From NCBI GenBank assembly GCA_977006965.1, contig OZ345366.1, positions 806,001 to 870,000 on the forward strand: a DNA stretch of 64,000 bases, read 5' to 3'. The notes under the pieces are model-generated. The model was given only the letters and a program-made list of their open reading frames with translations. It did no database searches and was not told the origin of the DNA. The DNA is from Phymatolithon calcareum (lineage: Eukaryota > Rhodophyta > Florideophyceae > Hapalidiales). Below are positions 9,777-20,666 of the stretch, piece by piece. Made by a program: the position numbers and the translations under genes. Numbering within the stretch: position 1 is the stretch's first letter; every line of letters begins with the position of its first letter.

Positions 9777-9790
9777 GGTTATGGGCCCAG
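9777..9790 (+). other. Primer-binding site of element A
   Basis: GGTTATGGGCCCAG, complementary to the anticodon arm of initiator tRNA-Met and adjacent to the LTR without spacer. The contained ATG opens only a 6-codon frame here. Confidence 0.75.
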
Positions 9791-10524
9791 ATAACGCGTA
9801 ATCAACCAGCGCTATCACCTTACCGAGGGGTCCTCCTTCCCTCTCGGCAATTCATTCTCAACCAATTTTCATCATCAAAAGGTTTAAAATCCTGTGGTAT
9901 CTGCGCCATCCATCGGCCACCCTAAAGCGACTCTGCACAGAGTATAATCTACGAAACAGTCTGACAACATCCGTGCTCTGCTACGTGGTGAAAGGGATAT
10001 ACGCTTGAGAAATCGAGTAGTCTTCCGAGTATCCACCTGGACGCATCTCGGCTCTGCAGAATTCTGTTGTGTGATTGGAAGGGAATCTGAAAGACTTGTT
10101 GGAGTACGGTTTACCGATTTGAAAGACAGTCTGCCACGCACAGCGCGTGGTCAGTAGGCCCCGTATACTCATCTTCAAGGAAAAGGTCGCAATTATAGCC
10201 TCACGAAGTACTTGCTCGGTGGGGTGTGCCAACATCAACATTGGAATTTAGGACATTGGAATTGACGGATACGTCTTGCAGTGCGTGTTGCCGGCTGCAG
10301 GTTCAGGTGTACCAAAACGCCACAAGAGGTAAACGGTCTTGAGCCAGCCCTATCTTCAAGAGGTATACGGCCAAGAGCCATCCCCAGATCAAGCTCCGGG
10401 TCACACTGACTCGACGCGAATTTCCTATAAGGGATAGATTGCCTTGATAGTTAACTTTTGTAAACTCGCAGTGGACTCCCCGAACGGATCTTCGACAAGA
10501 TTTCAAGAACCCCCAGTTCAAAAT

Positions 10525-11079
10525 ATGGACAACTCGCAAGGAACGCTGAAGGTCGAAAAACTCACCGAGACCAATTTCCACGCTTGGAAACAGAAAATTC
10601 AGCTAGTACTATCATTCCGCGAGCTCGATGAGTACATCGAGGTAAGCCCTCCGGCAAGGGACACAGACGAGTTCAAAGTCTGGCGTCGACATGAAAATAA
10701 GGCTAAAGCAATTATTGGTCTATCCCTTTCCGATGCCCATCCCGAACATGTCCGAGGTGTCGAAACGGCGAAAGCAATGTGGCAGGCGATTCTCAACATA
10801 TTCGAACGCCATACTCTTCTTAACAAACTCGCTGCTCATCGCAAGTTCTATACCGCCACAATGCTCGAGGGCGAAAAGATACTGCCATACACCAACCGAG
10901 TTCGTCAGCTCGCATCCACACTCAAATCAATGGGTGTTGACATCGACGACAAGGAAATGGCAATGGCTGTCCTGAATGGTCTTCCGGATCGTTATGACAG
11001 TCTCATCAGTGCCTTAGACGCACTGGGGAACGAGGACGAGACATTCTCTCTCGAGTTTGTGAAGGGCCGACTTCTATAA
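10525..11079 (+). CDS. Element A Gag (capsid part)
   Basis: 184 codons from ATG 10525 (MDNSQGTLKVEKLTETNFHA) to TAA 11077-11079. It has the copia Gag layout (UBN2-like): an N-terminal L-T-x-x-N-F-x-x-W, then AKAIIGLSLSDAHPEHV, AKAMWQAILNIFER and ILPYTNRVRQLASTLKSMG. This family forms the virus-like particle that packages the element RNA. The zinc knuckle is not in this frame segment. It follows the TAA in the pol frame, so the stop splits Gag itself. In copia elements gag and pol are usually continuous. TAA sits where a CAA codon (R-L-L-Q-E-E) would fit, so a recent nonsense mutation is the simplest reading. Confidence 0.85.
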   Translation: MDNSQGTLKVEKLTETNFHAWKQKIQLVLSFRELDEYIEVSPPARDTDEFKVWRRHENKAKAIIGLSLSDAHPEHVRGVETAKAMWQAILNIFERHTLLNKLAAHRKFYTATMLEGEKILPYTNRVRQLASTLKSMGVDIDDKEMAMAVLNGLPDRYDSLISALDALGNEDETFSLEFVKGRLL

Positions 11080-14000
11080 GAGGAGCAACGTATGACTATG
11101 CGCCTCGAAGCCTCGACGGAGAAGTCTGAGTCCACGGCTCTTGTAAGTGCAACTCAAAATGGTTCATACGCCTACGACCATTGTGATCATTGCAATCGAG
11201 CTGGACATCCTTCTCTCAGGTGTTGGGTCAAGTTTCCACACCTTGCACCACCGGGATACAAACCTCCGGGTCGAAAAGGAAAGAAGGACAAACCGACTGC
11301 CTTAATTGCTGGTGAAACAGAATCTATTCGTGTCATCTCTGATTCTGACTACGTTTGCTTAATGGCAAAGGTTCGAAACTCAAACATTCCCGAAAAGTCC
11401 ACGTCATGGATTATCGACTCTGGAAGCACATCCCACATGACATTCGATCGTTCAATCTTTGTCTCATACACGGAAATGAGGTCGACTGTCGAAATGGGAA
11501 CTAGAGCAACTGCAACGATAGCAGGAAAAGGCGATGCTATCGTGACACTCAGCATCAACGGAAAACGGTCTCAGTGTATGCTCCAAAACGTTCTTCATAT
11601 TCCGGACTTTGGATATTCGCTCCTTTCCGTTTCTAAACTGGACGTGTATGGGTATGGGATCTTATTCAAAAGCAAACGGTGCTACATCAAGGCACATGAT
11701 GAGATTATCGCCCAAGGTACTCTCCGCAAAGATCTATACATTCTAGATCGTCCGGAGAACAAACCCATGTCCAAGGAAACATCCCTCGTCAGCCTGCAGC
11801 TATGGCACGAGCGTCTCGCGCATGTCAGTCCTACTGGAATCTCCGGCATGGCACGCCATGGGGTTGTAAAAGGATTGCATATCGATCCAGGGTCTTCGTC
11901 GGACAATGTATGCAAAGGTTGCATTGCTGGGAAAGCACATCGTGCTCCTATCGCGAAGTCTAGTGGTTCTCGGTCGGACGCACTTCTCGATCTCGTGCAT
12001 TCCGACGTTCTCGGTCCAATTGACATCCCATCACTAGGTGGCTCTCGGTATTTCATCACGTTTATCGATGATCACTCCAAATGGACCACAGTTTTCACCA
12101 TGCGAAAGAAGTCCGAGAGCTTCGAGTGCTTTCAGAAATTTCACAAATACGCTGAAACACATACCGGAAGAAAGCTGAAACACCTCAACGTACATCAATT
12201 CTCACCGGCACCTAAGCTCAAAGCTATTCGGACCGATAACGGAGGAGAATACTTGTCAAATGAGTTCAAGTCATATCTTTCCGATCACGGCATTCACCAT
12301 CAACTCACCGTTGCTTACACTCCTCAACAGAATGGGGTGGCTGAGCGCATGAACCGCACTTTACTCAACTTAGTGCGCTCGATGCTTCATCACAAAGGCA
12401 TCGAGAAGAGGTTCTGGGCTGAAGCTCTGTCAACTGCTGTGTATGTCCGAAATCGAGTTAGGTCGCGAGGACTTCCTTCGAACACGACCCCCCATCACAT
12501 ATGGATGGGAGCCGCACCAAACTTGGAACACTTACGCGTATTTGGCGCTAAGTGTTGGTACGTGATTCCGAAAAAGAAGGTCAAGAAACTCGACTCTCGC
12601 ACTCGTGAAGCGATCATGATGGGATACTCGTTTGCATCTAAGGGATACAAGTTATGGGATCCGAATGCATGCAAGGTGATCGTATCTCGGGATGTTATAT
12701 TTGACGAATCGGCATGCGAAACTGAGAATCCTAAAACGGATATACCAATCAGCTTTCCAAATGCAGGGTTTGACCAAAGCTTTCACGATGCTTTTGAAAC
12801 CGAGGAAGCTACCGAAATTCCTCCAGCGATCATCAAGGTCGAGCAGAAACCCAACTATGCCAACATCCGTGAGGTTTCTGTGAAAGCCGAGGACGTTGCA
12901 GTGGAGGGTACCGTGGACGAACGAAAGGACAACGGTGATGGTCAGCACAGTATCTGTAAAGAAGAATCTATCTCAACTTCTAATGCTGACGCAGCTCCTG
13001 AGTTAGTCGCAAAACCCATACTTCGTCGATCCACCCGTGTCTCAAAGCCACCAAATTATTTCTGGAATGCTGTTCCGCATACAGCCATGTTGGCTCTCGA
13101 ATCCGCCAACTTTGCAACTGAAACTGCTTTGTCTTCTCAAGAAATTCCGCAGACTTTCAGAAGCGCGACGTCTAAAGACAACGTTGACTATTGGTCCCCT
13201 GCGATTGAGAAAGAACACTCATCTCTCATGCGCAACAAGACTTGGACATTAGTACCACGCGAATGCGGAATGAACGTTCTCCCTTGCAAATATGTGTTTA
13301 AAGTCAAGGACACTGGCCCGAAAGCTCGCATTGTCGCGAAAGGGTTCCGACAGGTGCACGGTGTGGATTACGGCGAAACATATGCCCCAGTCGTGAAGTT
13401 CACATCAATTCGGATTCTTCTCGCCACGGTGGCAGTTCATGATCTCGAACTTGTCCAAATGGATGTCGTCACTGCATTCTTGCACGGAGACTTGGATGAA
13501 GATATTTACATGGACGTTCCCGCCGGATTTCGCGATCCCAAGCGTCCTGACCGCGTGTGTAAACTGTTGAAGGCACTCTACGGGATAAAACAAGCTCCCC
13601 GACAATGGCATGCTAAGATTGATGATTTCTTAATCAATGAACTCGGATTTACAAGCAGTCCGAATGACCCGTGTCTTTATGTTCGGCACACATCCAAGAG
13701 CATTATGATCATTGCATTGTACGTCGATGACTTGCTCATTGCTGGCAACGATAATGTTGCCATTGCTTGGATGAAGGGGGAGCTTAACCGGCGATTCGAG
13801 ATGAAGTATCTTGGAAACGCAAGCGTATTCCTCGGATTGGAGATCCGTCGGGATCGTGATCTCCGAACATTACACCTATCGCAGAAGTCGTACGCGGAAA
13901 CCGTTTTGAAGCGGTTTAACTTGGAAAATTCGAAACCGGTACCAACGCCGATGGAGCCTTACAAGAAAACCAGTACCGTGCATGAACTCGACATCACAGA

Positions 14001-14694
14001 TTGTGTTTCATCTGAGGTTCCGTATCGACCTGCAATTGGAAGCGTTACGTATCTGATGGTTGGAAGTTGGCCGGATATCTCGGATGCTGTCGGAAAACTC
14101 TCTTCCTTCTGTGAGAATCCACTGCAAATCCATTGGACGGTTGTTAAGCGTGTTTTACGTTACATCGCCGGAACTCGTGATCATGGGATTCTATTTGGCA
14201 AAGACAGAAGTTTGACTCCAGTGGGGTATAGCGACTCCGACTGGGCAGGCTGTCAAGAAACTCGCAAGTCGACAAGTGGATACGTCTTCATGCTTGCAGG
14301 GGGAGCAATTAGCTGGCGATCCAAGAAGCAAACCATTGTCGCGACATCGTCATGTGAGGCTGAATACATTGCAGCATGTGCCGCCGCGAAAGAAGCAGTC
14401 TGGCTTTCGCGATTGGTTTCCGACATACTTGGTTTCAGCAAGCCATCTCGCATCCTCATCTTCTCGGACAACCAAGGCGCTATATCATCCACTCAGAACG
14501 AGGCAATTACCCAACGAAACAAACATATTGATATTCAATATCACTATGTTCGCGAAGCTCTGGCAACCGAGAAAGTGGAATTCAAGTACTGTCCGACGGA
14601 GTGCATGGTCGCTGATGCACTTACAAAACCCCTAAGTCGAATCAAGGTATCCGAGTTCGCGAAAAAGATGGGGTTGCATCCTGCACGTTCGTAA
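11080..14694 (+). CDS. Element A Gag-NC/Pol polyprotein (protease, integrase, RT, RNase H)
   Basis: Open from 11080 in the same frame as gag, with the first ATG at 11092 (1200 codons from there). In residues from that ATG: CCHC zinc knuckle about 31-44 (C-x2-C-x4-H-x4-C), aspartic protease IIDSGSTSHM about 106, and integrase HHCC about 240-285. The integrase core has D in HSDVLGP, D in IRTDNGGEY and E in PQQNGVAERMNR. The RT has ARIVAKGFRQ and catalytic YVDDLL near 875. RNase H has SDSDWAGC, SSCEAEYIA and SDNQGA. All catalytic residues appear intact. With an in-frame stop upstream, expression needs readthrough, or the element is recently dead. Codon use resembles neighbouring host genes. Confidence 0.92.
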   Translation, partial: EEQRMTMRLEASTEKSESTALVSATQNGSYAYDHCDHCNRAGHPSLRCWVKFPHLAPPGYKPPGRKGKKDKPTALIAGETESIRVISDSDYVCLMAKVRNSNIPEKSTSWIIDSGSTSHMTFDRSIFVSYTEMRSTVEMGTRATATIAGKGDAIVTLSINGKRSQCMLQNVLHIPDFGYSLLSVSKLDVYGYGILFKSKRCYIKAHDEIIAQGTLRKDLYILDRPENKPMSKETSLVSLQLWHERLAHVSPTGISGMARHGVVKGLHIDPGSSSDNVCKGCIAGKAHRAPIAKSSGSRSDALLDLVHSDVLGPIDIPSLGGSRYFITFIDDHSKWTTVFTMRKKSESFECFQKFHKYAETHTGRKLKHLNVHQFSPAPKLKAIRTDNGGEYLSNEFKSYLSDHGIHHQLTVAYTPQQNGVAERMNRTLLNLVRSMLHHKGIEKRFWAEALSTAVYVRNRVRSRGLPSNTTPHHIWMGAAPNLEHLRVFGAKCWYVIPKKKVKKLDSRTREAIMMGYSFASKGYKLWDPNACKVIVSRDVIFDESACETENPKTDIPISFPNAGFDQSFHDAFETEEATEIPPAIIKVEQKPNYANIREVSVKAEDVAVEGTVDERKDNGDGQHSICKEESISTSNADAAPELVAKPILRRSTRVSKPPNYFWNAVPHTAMLALESANFATETALSSQEIPQTFRSATSKDNVDYWSPAIEKEHSSLMRNKTWTLVPRECGMNVLPCKYVFKVKDTGPKARIVAKGFRQVHGVDYGETYAPVVKFTSIRILLATVAVHDLELVQMDVVTAFLHGDLDEDIYMDVPAGFRDPKRPDRVCKLLKALYGIKQAPRQWHAKIDDFLINELGFTSSPNDPCLYVRHTSKSIMIIALYVDDLLIAGNDNVAIAWMKGELNRRFEMKYLGNASVFLGLEIRRDRDLRTLHLSQKSYAETVLKRFNLENSKPVPTPMEPYKKTSTVHELDITDCVSSEVPYRPAIGSVTYLMVGSWPDISDAVGKLSSFCENPLQIHWTVVKRVLRYIAGTRDHGILFGKDRSLTPVGYSDSDWAGCQETRKSTSGYVFMLAGGAISWRSKKQTIVATSSCEAEYIAACAAAKEAVWLSRLVSDILGFSKPSRILIFSDNQGAISSTQNEAITQRNKHIDIQYHYVREALATEKVEFKYCPTECMVADALTKPLSRIKVSEFAKKMGLHPARS

Positions 14695-14715
14695 GCTTCT
14701 TCGATCGAGGGGGAG

Positions 14716-15133
14716 TGTTCGAAATGTGACTGCTTGGAGCTCTTGTAGCAGTACACATTATCCTTTCTCATAAGTCTCTAACCATTTCTCATATGTTATG
14801 ATAGAATCAATCCATGTTTTTTCATCTTTACTGACAATGTAGCAGTTCAATCAATTTCTTGATTGATCTTGTTATTGTCAGTAATTCAATCATTTTGTTG
14901 ATTGAATCAATCACAGTCGACAATTCAATCTTTTAATTGATTGAATCAATCACAGTTAGTAGTGCAATGAGCATCAGAAGTCTTATCATACCTCAATCTG
15001 AGGCCTATATAAGACCCGGATCTGAAGCCCCGACTCAATAAACCAAGGAACATCTCACAACCAACCCAACCATCTCAACCATCTCAACCACCTCAACCAT
15101 CTCAACCATCAACAACCAAACCTCCATCCAACA
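14716..15133 (+). repeat. 3' LTR of element A (418 bp)
   Basis: Starts TGTTCGAAATGTG right after the purine tract GAGGGGGAG and ends CCAACA before the CCTAC duplication. It carries TATA-like CTATATAAG (about 15005) and AATAAA (15037-15042). Confidence 0.92.
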
Positions 15134-15138
15134 CCTAC

Positions 15139-15933
15139 GCCATCTGTTTGCATATCAAAAACACTTTTGATAGCTTGAGCCCGATCGATCATGCCCTGCT
15201 CGCAGAATCAGCCCGTTCTATCACATTATCCGACGACAACAACATCGAATATTACGTGGACAAACACATACAGATGCGACTTCGATTGGTATCATCTGGG
15301 TATCCAAACATCAGTGATGAAGTCACTACAGTGATGTTCATGATAGAGGGGCTAAAAGGAAACCCCAGGTACACCACTATTGGGGAACAGCTGATTACAA
15401 ACCCTCCTAATACGGTGCGTGATTGTTTCAGAACACTACTCCGGCTTAAGAACTTCCGCCGTATGACAAGCACACCATTGCCAACCACTCCTCCTGTGTT
15501 CCAAGTCCCAAAGTACAAACCGCATTCTACCTCCCCTCCCGGAAGGCACGAGTATCAGAGCCCCAACCAATGGCCGATATACCAACAGCGCCGTCATCAT
15601 CCCCGCGAACAGACATTCCAACCCCGTCAGTATATGCCACGGAATGTATCTCGACCGCCCCAGTACCCACCGAATGCCCCTTCGTGTTACTTTCACGTCA
15701 AATGGCGACATGATGCGTCGCAATGCCGGGAACTCCACGGACAAGGAACACGTCCACACGTTATGATCGCGAATCCTGCCCCAAGCAGCAGCTGGTATAA
15801 CTTTTACGCCCACGAAAACCCCGGGAGCTACGACTACGCATATCCGCCATCGTTATTCCATGACCAGACACCGCACGTGCACCAGCCAGAGCTACCGATT
15901 GAATCGCAAGCATACGTTGATACACCCACCTAA
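15139..15933 (+). pseudogene. Element B gag, second part
   Basis: Continues the 9086-9349 frame after element A. It contains the copia Gag pattern (MRLRLVSSGYPNISDEVTTV, MFMIEGLKGNPRY) and then a Pro/Gln/Tyr-rich tail. A Cys/His segment CYFHVKWRHDASQC stands where a zinc knuckle is expected, a pattern shared with element C. The frame ends at TAA 15931, before the protease, which is not recognisable. A frameshift or stop separates gag from the integrase frame. Confidence 0.75.
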
Positions 15934-16104
15934 CGGCAGCCCACAAAAATGGACGAAAAAAGTGCTACCCCGACTGGCCAAGCCCAATAATCCCACATAG
16001 AACAGACTGCACTCAACCAAATGGTAAATGACAATTTGCACTATCCCCGAGAGCCGAGTTGTCAGTGATACCTTGACTCAGGCTGTTATCCATCGAATAT
16101 TTCC

Positions 16105-17832
16105 GTGCCAACCCTTTCGAAACAACCCTTCTCTGCCAATGATTATACAATAACAGCGACTGGAACTCTCTTGCCTATACAATACATAGGCCCACACTTC
16201 CTTCAAAACAACAAATCACAATTTCACATCCCGCAGATAGTGCGGGCACCCCTATTCCAAAAGAATCTGCTGTCCATCAGCCAGATCTGTGGCTCAAATG
16301 ACGTCCTGTTCCAGAAGAATTCAGCCTACATACTCACTCCATCCCCAGTGCCTCCCGCTGACCGGATAAAGGCCGTTGCTCAGATGAAAGATGGACTTTA
16401 CTCACTCCAACTAAACACCCATCGAATTACTCCAACACGCAACACATCTACCGCCTTCGGCCGTGCTCGAAAGCCCCTACCATCGTACCTGCGCAACAGA
16501 CCTGTCCCCGGAATAGTAACCAAATCCCAAAAGCCAGGCACACACACAACAATCGAACAACCAACATGCGTCCCGCCACCCATCAGAGTCTTTACATACG
16601 TCGATGTACATATGTCACAACCTCAGCAGCGATCCAAATCGGTAACTGCCCCCACTCTTTCGCATAACATACCTCCCGATTCCATACCACCCAGAAATCC
16701 CGCAGATCACGAAATGATGCGTTGGCATCTAACCATGGCACACGCACACCCCGCAACTTTGCGCAGAATGGCCTCTGTAAACCTGGTACACGGAATGCCA
16801 CAATCCATCCCCCATCTGTCTGCTCCACTTAGCTGCAGCGCGTGCTTTGTGGGCAAACATCGCAAAGCTGCCCACCCATCGCGACACCAACCTTGCCTCG
16901 ACCCAGGTACATACGTGGCGTCCGACACCTGCGGACCAGTATCACCAGCAGCCATGAGCGGTTTCCATCACTTTCTCACATTCATAGACCGTGCGTCGAA
17001 GTTTTGCATCCTCAAGCTCATCAAAAGCTGGTCGGAACTGGCCATCCTTGTGCCGGCTACCTTAAACGAAATAAACACACACTACAATCGACCGATCCAA
17101 ATATTCCTCACGGACAACGCAAAAGAATATAATTCTAAAACATTAGCCCTCTACTATGGCAAAGCTGGAATTCGATACTGTAGCACAGTGCCTTACATAC
17201 CGGAAGAGAATTCCTCAGCTAAGCGTCTAAACCGCACACTTTTTGAGCGCGCACGTACATCCCTCCATGCTTATGGACTTCCACAAGAATTTTGGGGAGC
17301 AGCGATTCTCGACTCCGTCCACAAATACAACAAAACCTTGCACACGACCACAATGAAAGTGCCGTACACCGTCTGGTACCAAACCAAGCCTGATTTATCA
17401 CACCTTCTCCCGTTCGGGACGAGGGGATACGTTTCCCACGTTACGTACACTAAGAAGCCCAAGCTTGATACCAGATCACGTCCCTGCCGGTACCCCGGAA
17501 TGACTGACCCCTCAAACTATTTGCTCTACAATATTACGCAACGAACCATGCGGTGCCGCATTGCCAACTTTGCAGTCTACCATCCTGAGCATGACCCAAC
17601 GCGTCTGATGTTGACCACACCAAACTCACTGCTCGCTACAATATCCCGTCAAAACCCCGCCAATCTAAAAAATTACAAACTCCCCCGGTACCCGCGCAGC
17701 AAAACAGAACAGACCGGGGACCCCAGCGCCAAAAACGCGAACAATATCTGGAAAAGAATCCATGATTCAACAGATGGCACTCTGCGCACCAAAATCCCAA
17801 AAAATCTCCTCGGACGCGTCCAACACCACTAA
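16105..17832 (+). pseudogene. Element B integrase region
   Basis: 575-codon frame beginning inside the post-protease linker. The zinc-binding H-H-C-C is visible (MRWHLTMAHAHP ... CSACFVGK). The catalytic core has D in ASDTCGP, D in FLTDNAKEY and E in IPEENSSAKRLNR, the D,D35E triad of copia integrase. The GKAG/NGVAER context is changed to PEENSSAKR, shared with element C (PQENSVSEQFNR), so this is a lineage feature, not decay. The frame ends before the RT. Confidence 0.8.
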
Positions 17833-19000
17833 GCACAGTCCTCCCACCACACGATCCCATTACATGGCGCTGTCCATTTCTAGAGCTCAAATATCACCAC
17901 CTAAAAGAATCGTTTTCATACCGAGCACTACGAATCGCGGTACCTCTACCCCGTCCAGGCCGATCACGAGAGAAAATTTTTCCAACAAGAAAATTCCTGT
18001 GAGGATTATTTCAAGTACTTCCCCTCCCAACACACTCCCGCACGCGAGGCAATACCCCGATGCGGTACAATGGAAAGCTGCCTAGGAGGATGAGATCGAA
18101 AAGCTAAACAAATACGACTCTTTCGAGCCCATGCCCTTCTCGGCCATACCGAAAGGCACTCGAATACTCCCCCTAACGACAGACTTCCGTTTCAAACGTG
18201 ACGCTGCAAACAATATGAGCAAGCGAAAAGTCCGAATAGCTCTTCGCGGAGACCTCAGCGAACCGTATGTGCACTACGATCCTGCCGCAATCGCAACGTA
18301 CATCCTAGACAAAACCACTGCTCGCATAATCTTCAGCATAGCTGCATCGAAAAACATATGCCTCCGCCACATTGACATCGAGTCTGCTTTCGTCCACGAA
18401 AGGCTCGACCCCGCATACTCCATCTACGTTAAGATACCACCCAAATTTGACGGGTCAAACCAATACCTACACCCGTACGCGCGGCTCTAGTCCAATCTTT
18501 ACGGATCTCGACAAGCAGGCTACACTTATTACCACGGCATGAAAACCTTCCTCGAAGCACGCAGATAAACGTCTCTGTCAGCAGACAGCTGCATCCTCAT
18601 CAAACATTACTCAAACGGGAACTACGCATTTATTGGTGTCAAAATAGATGACTTTTTCGTGGCAGCCACCCACCCATCTCTCATCGATGACGTTAAGCGA
18701 GCATTGTCCGAGAAATACAGCATATTGGATATGGGACCTCCCAACAACTATATTGGTTGGAAAGTAACAAGAACTTTGGCAGGCATACACATCTCACAAC
18801 CCGCTGCGATCGAAAGCGTTCTAGAAGAGTTCAGCATGCAAGAGTGTACATCAGCACCGACTCCCTACTGTGATGGACTACTGTTTGAGAAAAACAGGAG
18901 GACGAGGCTGCACTTGACACGGAAAAATTCCCGTATGGGAGAGGTATCGGTTTACTGCGCTACCTCGCCGATTGCACTCGTGGAGACATTTTCCAGGTGA
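17833..19000 (+). pseudogene. Element B reverse transcriptase fragments
   Basis: RT sequence is split over several frames with stops (about 18084, 18488 and 18567). Recognisable pieces are KRKVRIALRGDLSEPYVHYD, ICLRHIDIESAFVHERLDP, SNLYGSRQAGYTYYHGM and KIDDFFVAATHP. The active-site motif reads KIDD instead of YVDD. Element C has VTDD at the same site. Confidence 0.75.
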
Positions 19001-19062
19001 CAAACAGCTTGGTCAGATATCTCAAAGCGCCAAAGATGAGGCATTAGACCCAGTTTAAACGC

Positions 19063-19620
19063 GTGTTACGCTACCGAAAAGGCACACAATCATTCGGCAT
19101 ACTATACCCACCCAGGACCGCACCGCTCGTCTCCTACTCTGGTTCAGATTTCGGATCTTGCCCAGAAACTAGACGGTCCACATCAGCCAGCATACATCTG
19201 CTGAATACGTCGCCCATCTCATGGAACTCGAAAAGACAGGACATCGTTGCTCTATCCACAGCGGAAGCCGAATACATTGCCGCATGCCACACTGCCCAGC
19301 ACACGAAATGGTTGCAACAGCTAGTGTCAGAAATTTCCCCACAATACACGCGACCCACAACGCTGTTCATCGACAATCAAGGGGCTTTGAAAATGGCGCT
19401 TGCCAACGGCCCAACCAAACCCAGCAAATACGTGGATATCAAATACCATTACCTTCGCGACGCCGTCTCGCAAAAGTCCATCGAGCTCCAGTACATGCCC
19501 TCAGCTGCCATGCTCGCCGACCCGTTCACGAAGATACTCAAAAAAGCAGAAATTCCTTGCATCACGATCGCGCATGAATCTCTGTCCACCTTCATCTCAG
19601 TGACAGAGGGGCTGTTATGA
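19063..19620 (+). pseudogene. Element B RNase H region
   Basis: 185-codon frame with the copia RNase H signatures SGSDFGSCPETRRST, STAEAEYIAACHTA and FIDNQGALKMAL, and a C-terminal MLADPFTKILK. The first catalytic Asp motif is SGSDFG. It ends with TGA 19618-19620, overlapping the start of the 3' LTR right after the purine tract AGAGGGG. Confidence 0.8.
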
Positions 19621-19649
19621 TTCATATCAATCTGTAGTCACTGAGATGA
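19591..19649. repeat. 14-bp inverted repeat at the pol / 3' LTR junction of B
   Basis: TTCATCTCAGTGAC (19591-19604) is perfectly inverted at 19636-19649 (GTCACTGAGATGAA). The second arm belongs to a segment absent from the 5' LTR, as if copied back from the end of pol. Confidence 0.85.
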
Positions 19650-19659
19650 AACTGTCCAG
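19613..19659 (+). repeat. Element B 3' LTR, first part (up to hAT insertion)
   Basis: TGTTATGATTCATATCA directly follows the purine tract. After about 17 bp it departs from the 5' LTR and ends in the hAT target CTGTCCAG (19652-19659). Confidence 0.65.
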
Positions 19660-19679
19660 CAGAGTTTGTCTCGGACGGA

Positions 19680-20240
19680 TTGCGGATGACTCCAGTCCGC
19701 CAAGTGGCTCTTTTCCCCAATCCGTTATCCAATCAAATCTCCTAAAATTTTGTCAGAATTTATCCAAATCCCTAAACAAACATTCGCATTTGATTCGCAA
19801 TCCGTCAGTGATCCGCTCCACATCTCAGAATCTGATCCGTGATCCGAATCAAAATTGAGTTTTAAAAATTTACACCACCCGTATCCAGATATAATTTCTC
19901 TGTACGAAGACTCAAACAACACAGAAATTCTCATGAGAGTTTTTTGTGCCTAAATGTGCGCTAATTCCATGTTTTAGGGAAAATGGCTTTATAAAATAGT
20001 ATTTTGTGTCATGAATCAACCTAAAATGAGCTGTAAGGTCGAGTTTAGGAAAACAGTTAAGTGTTCAATCCGGTTTCAATCCGGTTCAAAAATAAGTTTC
20101 GAATCCGGAGTGCATCCAGTTGAAAGATACGTAGAGTTCAATCCAATCGGTTATGCACCGGATTAAGCCATTCTAATCCACGATCTGATCTGCTTCTAGA
20201 AAAGTTAATCCGATCGCGGGTCAGTAATCCGAAATATTTC
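19680..20240. repeat. Subterminal AATCCG/GATCCG motif cluster of Y
   Basis: More than ten copies of AATCCG, GATCCG or CGGATT in about 550 bp, for example near 19720, 19798, 19838, 20068, 20103, 20158 and 20217. Clustered short subterminal motifs bind hAT transposases in known systems. Here this is inferred from position only. Confidence 0.5.
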
Positions 20241-20411
20241 GAATAAATTATCCAGGGGGTTGCTGAAAAATTCGAAATATCGAATAATTTTGTACCATTG
20301 ATGAACCAAAATTTTATGGCAAGTGTGCCAGTATTTGCGTTTGGAGCTCGCTCTTTTCAGAATGATAACACAAATTTTAGTCATCATCATTGCTTTGCAT
20401 AATAAAGACAT

Positions 20412-20574
20412 TTTAATCGTCGTTATTGCCGTGCACCCACATTTGATTGTGGTCGACGGAGGCGTCTGGGTTGGGTATAGCACTTACAGCCCCGAGAGTG
20501 CTTACAGATGATCTGTACTGTAAGCAATCCGTAGAGAGCAGACGAATTCTGGCAATCGCCAGTTTGCTCAACCC
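20412..20574 (-). repeat. Element X split direct repeat B2 (163 bp)
   Basis: From TTTAATCGTCGTTATTGC to TTGCTCAACCC. It is one substitution away from B1 at 20958-21120 and forms the outer (3') end of X. Confidence 0.9.
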
Positions 20575-20666
20575 AGATGCTGCCTAGAACCAGGCATGCC
20601 CTGTATGTACGGGGTTCTCCTTGTCAACTGTAGGGTGCGGCGGGCGGGAAATTTTTTTTTTTGTTT

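Larger units (their letters stand above)
9350..15133 (+). mobile_element. Copia element A, full length, inserted in B gag
   Basis: LTRs at 9350-9776 and 14716-15133, target duplication CCTAC at 9345-9349 and 15134-15138, PBS directly after the 5' LTR, and a purine tract (GAGGGGGAG) directly before the 3' LTR. The internal region has a leader of about 735 bp (9791-10524) with no clear gene, then gag and pol in one frame split by a single TAA. The LTRs differ by about six substitutions plus one roughly 9-10-bp repeat unit, so the insertion is fairly young but not the youngest here. Confidence 0.95.

Noticed and set aside
19613-19659. Reading element B as complete at 19.66 kb, with the 41.6-kb LTR as an unrelated solo LTR
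   Set aside because: The 19613 LTR fragment stops after about 17 matching bases at a hAT insertion, and the CGCAA duplication matches only the 41.75-kb end. The interrupted local repeat also resumes there.
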